A stretch of 64,000 nt of DNA from Candidatus Opimibacter iunctus (GTDB lineage: Bacteria > Bacteroidota > Bacteroidia > Chitinophagales > Saprospiraceae): contig JADJVH010000012.1 of NCBI GenBank assembly GCA_016716665.1, positions 73,237 to 137,236 on the forward strand, read 5' to 3'. Positions 9,655 through 18,370 of this stretch are shown here, piece by piece. Position numbers and translations under genes: made by a program. The notes beneath the pieces were generated by a model that saw nothing but the letters and a program-made list of their open reading frames with translations, was not told the DNA's origin and made no database searches. Every line of letters starts with the position of its first letter. The stretch's first letter is position 1.

Positions 9655-10101
9655 TCAATTTTTCAGTTTCTTATAGCGTACTGGGGATTCCGCTACCGCA
9701 TTCTGAGCTTGACGCTCAAATGTTCCTGTGACAGTCCTACTCTTTACTTTAGGTATCAATGCCTCCACAGGTATACCAAGGAATTGAGCTAACGGATCAA
9801 GCATTTCCAATTGAATTTTAGCAGTGCCACTGAGGATCTTTGATACATTGCTTTTGCTACCCAATATTGGTATCAGATCTTTTTGCATGATTCCCTTCAT
9901 TTCCATCATAAATTTTACAACCTCCTGAGGAGTAACTTCCGGAATGGGATAATACTTTTCTTCATATTCTTCCACCAGAAAGGATAACAAAGTGAGTTCA
10001 TTTTGAACCTCATCTGATCTCGCGGTATCTATTAGTATATTGAGCCTGTCGACAGCCCGCTTATAATCAGCCCTAGTGACTAATTGACGCCATTTTGCCA
10101 T
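9655..10101 (-). CDS. higA: HigA-type antitoxin (XRE-like DNA-binding protein)
   Basis: 148 residues. The central region (KGIMQKDLIPILGSKSNVSKILSGTAKIQLEML) is a helix-turn-helix of the HigA/COG5499 type, with an N-terminal helical arm and the familiar ITP.EVVKFMME-like linker. It should bind and neutralise the HigB nuclease encoded just upstream and repress the shared promoter. The toxin gene comes first in the operon with an 11-base gap, as is usual for higBA. The inverted repeat at 10453-10477 is the likely operator. The gene converges on the S74 surface-protein gene. Confidence 0.85.
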   Translation of the reverse strand: MAKWRQLVTRADYKRAVDRLNILIDTARSDEVQNELTLLSFLVEEYEEKYYPIPEVTPQEVVKFMMEMKGIMQKDLIPILGSKSNVSKILSGTAKIQLEMLDPLAQFLGIPVEALIPKVKSRTVTGTFERQAQNAVAESPVRYKKLKN

Positions 10102-10112
10102 AAGGTATTCGT

Positions 10113-10424
10113 TTAAATTGAATACATCTTGTCTCCGAGTCTATCATAATCTTTGTGCCACCCAATCCAGCGTACGAAGGCAATTCCATATCCGTATTCG
10201 ACTTTTAATAATATGCGAACATTCTTACCACCCAGGTTGATACATACTCTATCGCCTGGAAGGATATCTACTCTTGTCGCCCCAAACATAATTACAATGT
10301 CTTGTGGTTTTTTCCATACTACTTCCTTACACTTCACGATCTTATACCAAGTGCTGATAGCAGGAAAAGTCTGAGGATGCTTCTCACCAAATTCACGTAA
10401 AGTTGTATATGTTATTATTCTCAC
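10113..10424 (-). CDS. higB: HigB-type mRNA interferase toxin
   Basis: About 103 residues from a GTG start at 10424, giving VRIITYTTLREFGEKHP at the N-terminus, which is where HigB_toxin family proteins begin. A longer frame opens at an ATG at 10454, but that codon lies inside the operator-like inverted repeat, so the GTG is preferred. Family features include REF..KHP, STWYKIVK, the CINLGGKNVRILLKV strand and FVRWIGWHKDYD near the C-terminus. The protein should cleave mRNA when free of HigA. It is the first gene of the two-gene operon. Confidence 0.85.
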   Translation of the reverse strand: MRIITYTTLREFGEKHPQTFPAISTWYKIVKCKEVVWKKPQDIVIMFGATRVDILPGDRVCINLGGKNVRILLKVEYGYGIAFVRWIGWHKDYDRLGDKMYSI

Positions 10425-10452
10425 TTGAATTCGACTGGCTATAAAAATAAGC

Positions 10453-10477
10453 AATAGTTTCCAATATGGAAACTATT
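10453..10477 (-). promoter_or_regulatory. Likely HigA operator: perfect 10-bp inverted repeat
   Basis: AATAGTTTCC and GGAAACTATT flank a 5-base spacer (AATAT). The repeat is perfect and lies 28 bases upstream of the preferred GTG start of higB, where a promoter would be expected. HigA-type antitoxins repress through palindromes in this position; the assignment is inferred from position and symmetry. Confidence 0.7.
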
Positions 10478-10635
10478 TTTAAAAAGCACCAGGCATCAAA
10501 ATCCTGGAAAAGGCTCTAATTAAGCCCTTGCCCTGCCTTTTTCAAAAGGCTCACTATCTTTCACTTTCCTTACCTTTCCATCTTCAAATCTGCCAATACC
10601 AGATATTCAATTTTTCAACAACATCCCTTTACGCA

Positions 10636-13600
10636 ATGAGGACCACCTGTCTCACCCTTCTGGCTTTCCTGCTGACCGCATCTTTGTATGCCCAACCATG
10701 GCTAAAACACTTGCCAGCCGGGAAACCCACCAGCGAACTCACTCTTTTTGATTATCAAAAAGCCTTTGAAAGCTATTGGGCTCCTTTCAGGGTGGACAAA
10801 GGATCCTATCTGGACAATGGTATCAAGCGAAAAGCCCCGGGATGGAAACAATTCAAGCGGTGGGAATACCAGATGTCCAGTCAGGTAGATCCGAGGACCG
10901 GAGCATTCCCCCGAAAAACATCTCTGCAGGTCCGTGAGGAATTCCTGCAAGCAAATCCACAACCCAGATCTGTCACCTCTGCAGACTGGAAGCCTGTGGG
11001 CCCAACCACTTCCTTTAGCGGATACTCCGGCATCGGGCGTATCAATTGTGTAGCCTTTCATCCAACTGATATCAATACCTACTGGGTAGGCGCTGCAGCA
11101 GGGGGATTGTGGCAGACCACAGACAATGGCTCCTCCTGGAAATGCCTGACAGATAATAATGGCGTACTGGCTGTAAGCGATATCATCATCCCTGATGACT
11201 ATGATGCCTCCGGCACACTCTATATCGCCACAGGGGACAGGGATGCATGGGACAACAGAAGTATAGGGGTATTGAAATCCACCGATAGTGGCACGACATG
11301 GAATCAAACAGGCCTGAGCTTTACCATCTTCGAAGGGCGAATGGTCAACAGATTGCTGCAGGACCCAACCAACAAGGACATCCTGATCGCTGCCACCTCC
11401 ATTGGCGTCTTCAAAACCAATGATGGTGGTACTACATGGGGTACCCAGATGACCGGTGCTGAATTTATAGACATGGAGTTTAAACCCGGCAATCCAGGCA
11501 TCATCTATGCTTCTACCAAATACGGACAGATCTATATCTCAAACGATGGCACTACGTTTAGCGGCCCTGTATATAGTGATGGTAATGCAAGCCGGATAGA
11601 ACTGGCTGTATCCCCTGCGCAACCTGAATGGGTATACGCGCTTGCAGCAAATGGCGAAAGCGGCCTCTATGGAATATTTAAATCAATTGACAGCGGCACG
11701 ACATTTAATGAGGTATTCAGTGGAAGCACTAAGAATATGCTTGGCTGGGAGTCGCTGGGCACGGATAGTGGCGGCCAGGGCTGGTATGATTTGAGCCTGG
11801 CAGCTTCACCATTTGATGCTGATATCATACTCCTTGGCGGTGTCAACTGCTGGAGATCACTTGATGGCGGACTCAACTGGTCTATCGCCAATCATTGGTG
11901 GGGAGATATGGTACAAGCTGTACATGCGGACAAACATAAACTGGCTTACAGGAGCAATGGCGACCTCTTTGAATGCAGTGATGGTGGTGTCTATATGTCA
12001 TCCAACAATGGTGGCTCCTGGATGGATAAGACAAACGGTATACAGATCAGCCAGATGTACAGACTGGGTGTATCGCAGACAGCATCCGGGGATATCATCA
12101 CAGGTCTCCAGGACAATGGCACCAAACTTCATACAGGCGATACATGGAGTGATGTACGAGGCGGAGATGGCATGGAATGCCTGATCGATTACACTGATGT
12201 CAATATTCAATATGGCACTGTTTACTTTGGCCAAATCGACCGCACCACCAATCATTGGCAGAGCTCACAAAACATCACGCCACCGGATGAAGGTGCATGG
12301 GTCACTCCATACATCATCGATCCGAATGATCCCAATACACTATATGGAGGGTATAACGAAGTATGGAAGACTACCGATCGTGGAGACAACTGGGAGCAGA
12401 TATCTTCCTTTGATCCTAATGGTCAACTCTTGTCAATGGGCATTGCTTCCTCAGATTCACGCTATCTCTACGTTGCCACCTACAACCAGATCTGGAAAAC
12501 GATCAATGGCGGGGCAGAATGGACGGCCATCACCAATGACCTGCCAACAGGAGGAGCTAACATCGAATACATCAGTGTCAAGCATGATGATCCCAATACC
12601 GTATGGGTGGCGTTAAGTGGGTTTGGAAATCCAGGTGTCTATCAAACTGTAGATGGGGGTGCATCCTGGACCAGCATTTCAGCCGGCTTGCCCCCAATAC
12701 CTGTTTACTCAGTTGTAGAGAATAAACAAAACAGTGATGCTGTGCATTTGTATGCAGGAACAGATCTGGGTGTTTATTTTAAAAGAGGTAATGAAGACTG
12801 GGTAGCATACAACACCGGACTTCCCAATGTGCGTACAGGAGAAATAGAGATCTACTATGCAGGCAATCCTGGCGAAAGCAAACTGAGAGTTGCCACCTAC
12901 GGGCGCGGCTTGTGGGAGACCCCGATTGAATATATCCCTACAGTCATGTCTTACGCCTCAAGTACGGCCGTCCAAAAAAATAAATCTAACGTTGAACCCG
13001 ATCAGGTCAACCAGGAAATACTGAAAGTGGAAGTGGTGACTACAGGCAACCTGCAGCCCTTCGATGTGACCTCCTTTACCTTTAATACTGAGGGCTCAAC
13101 TGATCCTGCACATGACATCAGCAATGCCCGGTTGTTTTATACAGGTTCTTCCGGATCTTTTGCAACGACCACACAGTTTGGAAACACAGTAGCCGCCCCA
13201 AACGGAACATTTACGATCACCGGCACACAAATACTCAGTGATGGTAAAAACAATTTCTGGTTGACCTATGATCTGCCTGCTACTGCTTCACTCGGGAACA
13301 TCCTGGATGCGCAGTGCACTTCGCTGATAGCAGATTCCGAACATACGCTTGTCATCTCCGCTCCTGATGGAAGCAGGACGATCGGATATGAGTATTGCGC
13401 ATCAGGTGCAGCGCAACAATCATACGAATACATATCAAATGTTTCGATCGGTGCTGTCAATCAGTCTTCCGGTAAAAGCGAAAACGGATATGCCGATTAT
13501 TCGTCCGAAGTCATTGAATTATACTTTGGACTTCCGGTGGACATCTTTGTAAGAAATGGCGTGCCCTATGGTTCTGACCAGGTATTGGTATGGGTGGACT

Positions 13601-16368
13601 GGAACATAGATGGTGATTTTGAGGATGATGGCGAAACAGCATTTGTTTCAGATCCATCCGGGACTGATGTGTTTACAGGTTCCATTACACCACCGGCTAC
13701 TGCAAAGGAAGGCAACACCAGAATGAGGGTCAGGCTTCATGATTCGGGCAATGGACCATTGGACAAGCCATGTGGGTATGCAACCTGGGGAGAAGTTGAG
13801 GATTATACTGTCCGGATCTCCAACAGGGATGCCTGTACCGTACTGAATTATCTCGCCACCAATGCACAGAGCATTCCCGGAGATTATGTACCCCTGGGTT
13901 CAGACGGTACGGTCATCACTACTTCAGAATTTGACAATGCCAATTCTGATCCCCAGGAGATTGGTTTTACTTTTGAATACAAATGCCAGCCGTTTACCCA
14001 ATTCATCCTGAACACGAATGGGTTTATCAAGCTTGGCGATACACCTCCTTCGGCCGCCAATTTATTTTTTGAAGATGCACGTGCTTCTACCGGCGGCATA
14101 TTCAACAACAATGACCCTGCTGATGTCAACCTGATCAGTCCACTCAACCTGGACCTGACAGCTGGTACAGGCAACCCTGAATACAGAGTGTATACTTCAG
14201 GTGAAGCGCCAAACAGGATCTGCACCATACAATACAAGGATGTACGGGAGGCCAATACTGACCCTATCCCTCAATATGCCAATATGCAATTCCAGATCAA
14301 GCTCTATGAGACCAGCAATGTCATCGAGTTTGTCTACGGTGACTGGACCCGCGCATTCAATGGAGACGATTTCAGAGCAGTGGCATGCGGCCTCAAGGGG
14401 TCCAGCAGGGCCGGCGAACAATTGCTGATCGTCAGCAAAGGGGATGAAGAGGCCTGGGAAGATGTCCATTTCGCAAATGCAAATTACAACGCCGCTTCTG
14501 CGATCTATTATTCAGAACCACCTGTAAGTCCTAAGCCTGATGCAGGGAGGACATTACATTTTGAACCCATTTACAATAATGATCTGGCGATAGGCGAAAT
14601 ATATTCAATGGGTGATGCCTCCATATATTATTCTTCTCCACAAACCTTAAGCGTGAATATCAAAAACAAAGGTTGGACGGACAGGGAGAATATTCCTGTG
14701 ACCCTAAGCATCACAGGTGCTAATACTGTGACAGAAACAAATGTTATTGCCGGACTGGCTCAACTAGATCATTTCACTCTCCTGTTATCTGCATTTACTC
14801 CGGAATTTAACGGGCCTACCACTATCACGATTACCCTCCCGGATGATGACGATCTCTCCAATAATACCATCACCTGGCAACAAAATGTAACTGAGTTTGA
14901 TGTCAATTATGCCTCTGCTTCGATACCTTCCAGCCCGATGGCAATTGCCCAGGGAGATGCACTTATCTTTCAGGCCAAATACTATATCAATACGAGTGTT
15001 GCCGTAAAAAGCATAAGAGCATTCATCCCAAATGATCTCTCCAATATTGGGCAGACTGTATATGGAGTAGTGCTGAATCATGAAGGCTTGATTGTGGCAC
15101 AATCCGATCCTTATATCATTGCAGATACTTCGATAGGCAAATGGCATACCTTTGATATGCCTGCACCTCCTTCATTTGTTGCCAGTGATTTCTTCTTCTA
15201 TGCAGGTTATGCCGCAACAGCGTCGGATGTAGTTTATTATCCGGTAGGTTTTCAGTCAGAAGATCCTTTACGAACAGATGTGTTCTATGTTTCGGATCTG
15301 GCCGGCAATAATGCAGCACCACTCGCCCTTCCTAATCGTTTGATGATAGGCGCTACGCTGCTTCCGACTCCACCGTTAGGAGGACTTGTCTGTTGCGACC
15401 TCATCGAATGCCAGGGTGGATCCGTCAATATTGGATTAGGCGAATACAGTGGCGCTATTCAATGGCAGGAGTCACCAGATGGGATATCAAACTGGGTCAA
15501 CGTTACAGCGGGATCAGGTGCAAATACATCCACTTATATAACACCTCCGCTGACATCCACTACGTACTATCGCGCCGAGGTGACTCAACCCAGCTTCGCA
15601 CCTGTTTATTCCAATACAGCATCAGTAACCATCCTGGAAACACCTGCCCCTGCAGGACCAATAACTGGAGATGAAGCCGTGTGTCAGGGAGATGAGACAG
15701 TACTATATACTATTGATACAATCCAAAATGCTACTGATTACCTCTGGTCATTACCTGAAGGCGTTAGCGGAACCAGCACCACCAACAGCATTGTCCTGAC
15801 TTTTGGTCCAACGGCAGTTTCGGGTGAAATTTCAGTTGCAGGATTTCATTTCGGTGGTTGCCTGGGCACTTCCTCATCACTCACAGTGACTGTCGTGCCT
15901 CAACCGGCAACACCAGTGATTACAAATGATCAGGGCGAACAAAATCTTCATTCTAATGCTGTATCGGGCAACCAATGGTATGATCAGAACGGACCAATAC
16001 CCGGGGCAACCGGGCAGGATTATTTTGCTGACACTGATGGTAACTTCTATGTTATCGTCACGGAAAACGGTTGTAGTTCTGCGCCATCTAACATCATCAC
16101 CGTCTTCATATCCGGTGTCAAGGAGCCGGGAGAGCAACTGGAAGTAAAAATATATCCTAATCCCGTAGTCAATGAACTCTATATTGAAACACCAGGAAAG
16201 TCCATCCAGGTTGAATACGAAATTCACAATGCCATCGGCATTGTGAATAGCAAAGGAGCTTTTTCTGAAAAGGTAAAGATTGATACCGGCAAGTTGACAC
16301 CCGGCGTATATCTGGTGCATATATTCGGTGAAGGTTTTGTTACGATAAAGAAATTTATCAAAGAATAA
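10636..16368 (+). CDS. Giant secreted sortilin/BNR-repeat protein with GEVED domain and T9SS sorting domain
   Basis: 1910 residues from the ATG at 10636, chosen because MRTTCLTLLAFLLTASLYAQ is a clean signal peptide; the frame is open further upstream. Residues of about 90-760 carry BNR/sortilin-like propeller repeats (TTDNGSSW, STDSGTTW, TNDGGTTW, TTDRGDNW, TVDGGASW). A GEVED domain covers about 936-1061 (VWVDWNIDGDF ... WGEVEDYTV). A region of about 1065-1420, including a CARDB-like domain, is paralogous to the 402-2534 protein. Ig-like repeats (about 1580-1750) precede a T9SS type A domain (about 1835-1910, KIYPNPVVNELYI ... PGVYLVHIF). It is expected to be exported by the type IX system; the propellers suggest binding or glycan or peptide handling, but no substrate can be named. 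Confidence 0.9.
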   Translation: MRTTCLTLLAFLLTASLYAQPWLKHLPAGKPTSELTLFDYQKAFESYWAPFRVDKGSYLDNGIKRKAPGWKQFKRWEYQMSSQVDPRTGAFPRKTSLQVREEFLQANPQPRSVTSADWKPVGPTTSFSGYSGIGRINCVAFHPTDINTYWVGAAAGGLWQTTDNGSSWKCLTDNNGVLAVSDIIIPDDYDASGTLYIATGDRDAWDNRSIGVLKSTDSGTTWNQTGLSFTIFEGRMVNRLLQDPTNKDILIAATSIGVFKTNDGGTTWGTQMTGAEFIDMEFKPGNPGIIYASTKYGQIYISNDGTTFSGPVYSDGNASRIELAVSPAQPEWVYALAANGESGLYGIFKSIDSGTTFNEVFSGSTKNMLGWESLGTDSGGQGWYDLSLAASPFDADIILLGGVNCWRSLDGGLNWSIANHWWGDMVQAVHADKHKLAYRSNGDLFECSDGGVYMSSNNGGSWMDKTNGIQISQMYRLGVSQTASGDIITGLQDNGTKLHTGDTWSDVRGGDGMECLIDYTDVNIQYGTVYFGQIDRTTNHWQSSQNITPPDEGAWVTPYIIDPNDPNTLYGGYNEVWKTTDRGDNWEQISSFDPNGQLLSMGIASSDSRYLYVATYNQIWKTINGGAEWTAITNDLPTGGANIEYISVKHDDPNTVWVALSGFGNPGVYQTVDGGASWTSISAGLPPIPVYSVVENKQNSDAVHLYAGTDLGVYFKRGNEDWVAYNTGLPNVRTGEIEIYYAGNPGESKLRVATYGRGLWETPIEYIPTVMSYASSTAVQKNKSNVEPDQVNQEILKVEVVTTGNLQPFDVTSFTFNTEGSTDPAHDISNARLFYTGSSGSFATTTQFGNTVAAPNGTFTITGTQILSDGKNNFWLTYDLPATASLGNILDAQCTSLIADSEHTLVISAPDGSRTIGYEYCASGAAQQSYEYISNVSIGAVNQSSGKSENGYADYSSEVIELYFGLPVDIFVRNGVPYGSDQVLVWVDWNIDGDFEDDGETAFVSDPSGTDVFTGSITPPATAKEGNTRMRVRLHDSGNGPLDKPCGYATWGEVEDYTVRISNRDACTVLNYLATNAQSIPGDYVPLGSDGTVITTSEFDNANSDPQEIGFTFEYKCQPFTQFILNTNGFIKLGDTPPSAANLFFEDARASTGGIFNNNDPADVNLISPLNLDLTAGTGNPEYRVYTSGEAPNRICTIQYKDVREANTDPIPQYANMQFQIKLYETSNVIEFVYGDWTRAFNGDDFRAVACGLKGSSRAGEQLLIVSKGDEEAWEDVHFANANYNAASAIYYSEPPVSPKPDAGRTLHFEPIYNNDLAIGEIYSMGDASIYYSSPQTLSVNIKNKGWTDRENIPVTLSITGANTVTETNVIAGLAQLDHFTLLLSAFTPEFNGPTTITITLPDDDDLSNNTITWQQNVTEFDVNYASASIPSSPMAIAQGDALIFQAKYYINTSVAVKSIRAFIPNDLSNIGQTVYGVVLNHEGLIVAQSDPYIIADTSIGKWHTFDMPAPPSFVASDFFFYAGYAATASDVVYYPVGFQSEDPLRTDVFYVSDLAGNNAAPLALPNRLMIGATLLPTPPLGGLVCCDLIECQGGSVNIGLGEYSGAIQWQESPDGISNWVNVTAGSGANTSTYITPPLTSTTYYRAEVTQPSFAPVYSNTASVTILETPAPAGPITGDEAVCQGDETVLYTIDTIQNATDYLWSLPEGVSGTSTTNSIVLTFGPTAVSGEISVAGFHFGGCLGTSSSLTVTVVPQPATPVITNDQGEQNLHSNAVSGNQWYDQNGPIPGATGQDYFADTDGNFYVIVTENGCSSAPSNIITVFISGVKEPGEQLEVKIYPNPVVNELYIETPGKSIQVEYEIHNAIGIVNSKGAFSEKVKIDTGKLTPGVYLVHIFGEGFVTIKKFIKE

Positions 16369-16391
16369 ATCATAACTTAAAGAAATAGCTA

Positions 16392-16808
16392 TTGCCAAAT
16401 ACGCTGATAAAGAAATCAATCACCATTACCGCCACCCCTCACGATGTGTGGCGTGTGTTTACCGATCCCAAGGTCACCATGCTCATGGGCGGATACTACG
16501 TTTCTACCTGGAAAAAAGGGGAATCCTTGCAATGGAAGGGAGATGATGGCAAGTTGTACAGCTATGGCATCATCCTTGAATTGGAGCCAGACCTGCTGTT
16601 AAAGCACAGTCTCTATGATATGAAGACTAAAGAGCGTCTCACCTCGGTGATCACCTACCGATTTGAAGACATGGGGAAATATATCATCCTCCATGCCGAA
16701 GAAGAACTGGCCTTTGATATGCGCGATGACCAGTTTGAAGAAGCACTCGATGGCTGGGACATGGCCCTTGATACCGTAAAGGAAATCGCGGAGCGCAAAA
16801 CAAAATGA
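16392..16808 (+). CDS. SRPBCC/AHSA1-family protein
   Basis: 138 residues. The fold family is recognised from ITITATPHDVWRVFTDPKVT at the N-terminus and the amphipathic C-terminal helix (FEEALDGWDMALDTVKEIAE). Members of this START/Bet v1-like group bind hydrophobic ligands or act as Hsp90 co-chaperone-like proteins; the ligand is unknown. An in-frame TAG at 16386-16388 forces the start to the TTG at 16392, since the next ATG would remove the first strand and helix of the fold. It lies 24 bases after the large T9SS gene and 49 bases before a GNAT gene. Confidence 0.82.
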   Translation: MPNTLIKKSITITATPHDVWRVFTDPKVTMLMGGYYVSTWKKGESLQWKGDDGKLYSYGIILELEPDLLLKHSLYDMKTKERLTSVITYRFEDMGKYIILHAEEELAFDMRDDQFEEALDGWDMALDTVKEIAERKTK

Positions 16809-16856
16809 TACACACATTACTGTCCGATCGCTTGTTGATCATTTAACCGGGATATC

Positions 16857-17372
16857 ATGATTTTCATCAGACCTACTACTATCACGGATGCTGAACTCTT
16901 GTCCACCATTGCTCCTGTGACCCACATGGAATCTCATGGACATAGCGCGAAAGCGGAAGATCACGAAATCTACATCACTAAAAAGCTCTCTGTTGAAGCC
17001 TTCAGGAATGAGCTTGCGGATCCAGCACATCTTTACCACGTCATTTTTGTGGACGAGGTAGCCGCCGGCTATTCTAAAATCATCCTGAACTTCAACCATC
17101 CACTGATCACCGAGCAACCAGTCACCAAGCTTGAACGGATCTATCTTTTGAAATCCTATTATGGTATAGGTGCCGGTCAACAACTTTTTGATTATAACGT
17201 AAGGCTATCGATGGATCATCACCAGCTTGGGATATGGCTCCATGTCTGGAAAGAAAACTACCGTGCATTTGCCTTTTACCAGAAGCAGGGCTTCAAGATT
17301 ATCGGAAGTTATGATTTCGAAGTCTCACCGACGCACTTCAACCCTAATCATGTGATGTATCTGAAGTACTAG
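16857..17372 (+). CDS. GNAT-family N-acetyltransferase
   Basis: 171 residues. The acetyl-CoA binding motif is visible as KLERIYLLKSYYGIGAGQQLFDYN (motif A, Q/R..G.G/A type), followed by LGIWLHVWKENYRAFAFYQKQGF, the usual motif B region with N and FY. It should transfer an acetyl group from acetyl-CoA to an amine; the substrate is not predictable. It follows the SRPBCC gene on the same strand and may share its transcript. A REP hairpin cluster follows directly. Confidence 0.88.
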   Translation: MIFIRPTTITDAELLSTIAPVTHMESHGHSAKAEDHEIYITKKLSVEAFRNELADPAHLYHVIFVDEVAAGYSKIILNFNHPLITEQPVTKLERIYLLKSYYGIGAGQQLFDYNVRLSMDHHQLGIWLHVWKENYRAFAFYQKQGFKIIGSYDFEVSPTHFNPNHVMYLKY

Positions 17373-17459
17373 ATCCCGGACTATCCCGGATCAGTGCTTG
17401 ATTACGCTCAAGACTGACAAAAACCCATACAGTATTAAAGGATCTGCCGGACTTCGGTC

Positions 17460-17815
17460 AGACCTGGGTTTTATACCGTGTCCTCTTCACAGGGGTGCAC
17501 CCGGTACTTTTACACAGTGCTTTGCACCGGCACCGTGGCCCTTCACAGGGTTGCACCCCGTGGCCCTTCACAGGGTTGCACCCCGTGGCTTTTCACAGGG
17601 TTGCACCCCGTGGCTTTTCACAGGGCTACACCCTGTGTTACCAGACTACGCCCTTTCAGGGCTAAGACAGTGCATCTTTTATCACAGAGCTACACCCTGT
17701 GATAAAAGACTACGCCCTTTCAGGGCTAGCAGCATTTAATCATAGCCCTGAAAGGGCGACATCTGCTAACGATGGGTGTAGCCCATCGAACATAATGCGC
17801 GCAGCGCATTATGAG
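17460..17815. repeat. REP-type hairpin and tandem-repeat cluster
   Basis: A 25-bp unit, CACAGGGTTGCACCCCGTGG plus a YTT-type tail, repeats at 17544, 17569 and 17594, with a variant at 17619. Related CACAGGG/CCCTGTG and GCCCTGAAAGGGC palindromes follow. At 17770-17788 there is a 7-bp stem (CGATGGG / CCCATCG), and at 17791-17813 a 10-bp stem (CATAATGCGC / GCGCATTATG). The cluster abuts an IS200-like transposase gene, the arrangement known for REP-associated tyrosine transposases. Frames across it encode repetitive peptides and are not genes. Confidence 0.8.
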
Positions 17816-17856
17816 AACCCCTAACTTAGCCATGTCACTTAAAACCATTCACCAGT

Positions 17857-18309
17857 ATGGGACAATCGCTAGTTAAAAACTATCTCCACATCGTCTTCAG
17901 TACGAAGTACCGCCAAAACCTGATTCATCCGCCAGTGGAAGCGGAACTTCATCAATACTTAGGCGGAACCTGTAAGAGGTTAGAATGTCCTCCGCTCATC
18001 GTCGGAGGCTATACTGATCATATCCATATCCTGTGCATGCTTTCAAAGAAAATAGCCCTGATGAAACTGATAGAAGAAGTAAAGTCAAGTTCCTCCAAAT
18101 GGGTTAAAACCAAAGCACCTGAATACACCAACTTCTAATGGCAGGATGGCTATGGTGCATTCTCTGTAAATCCGGCGGAGGTAGACAGGGTCATCTACTA
18201 TATTAAAAACCAAAAAGAACATCACCGCAAGAAAACATTCCAGGATGAATACAGATCAATCCTGAAGGAGTATAATATAGAATATGATGAGCGCTATGTA
18301 TGGGACTAA
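17857..18309 (+). pseudogene. REP-associated IS200/IS605-like tyrosine transposase (RAYT), broken by one stop codon
   Basis: A frame of 150 codons from ATG 17857 to TAA 18307 is interrupted only by a TAA at 18136-18138. It encodes a Y1-transposase: HIVFSTKYRQNLI near the N-terminus, the HUH-type metal motif in TDHIHILC, and the tyrosine helix VIYYIKNQKEHHRKKTF after the stop. Relatives usually have FYWQDGYGAFSV here, so a tyrosine codon (TAT or TAC) probably changed to TAA. As read, the catalytic tyrosine is lost. It sits next to the REP cluster it would be expected to act on. Loss is recent or an error, because everything downstream of the stop is intact. Confidence 0.88.
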
Positions 18310-18370
18310 TCGCTAAGGTATTTCAGGACTCGTAAAATCAGATGTGAAGTACGCTCAACAATTCAAAGAA

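Noticed and set aside
17398..17739. Open frame with GLHPVALHRV-type repeats
   Set aside because: It is a translation of the 25-bp REP units; the peptide repeats come from the DNA repeat, and no start or homologue is credible.
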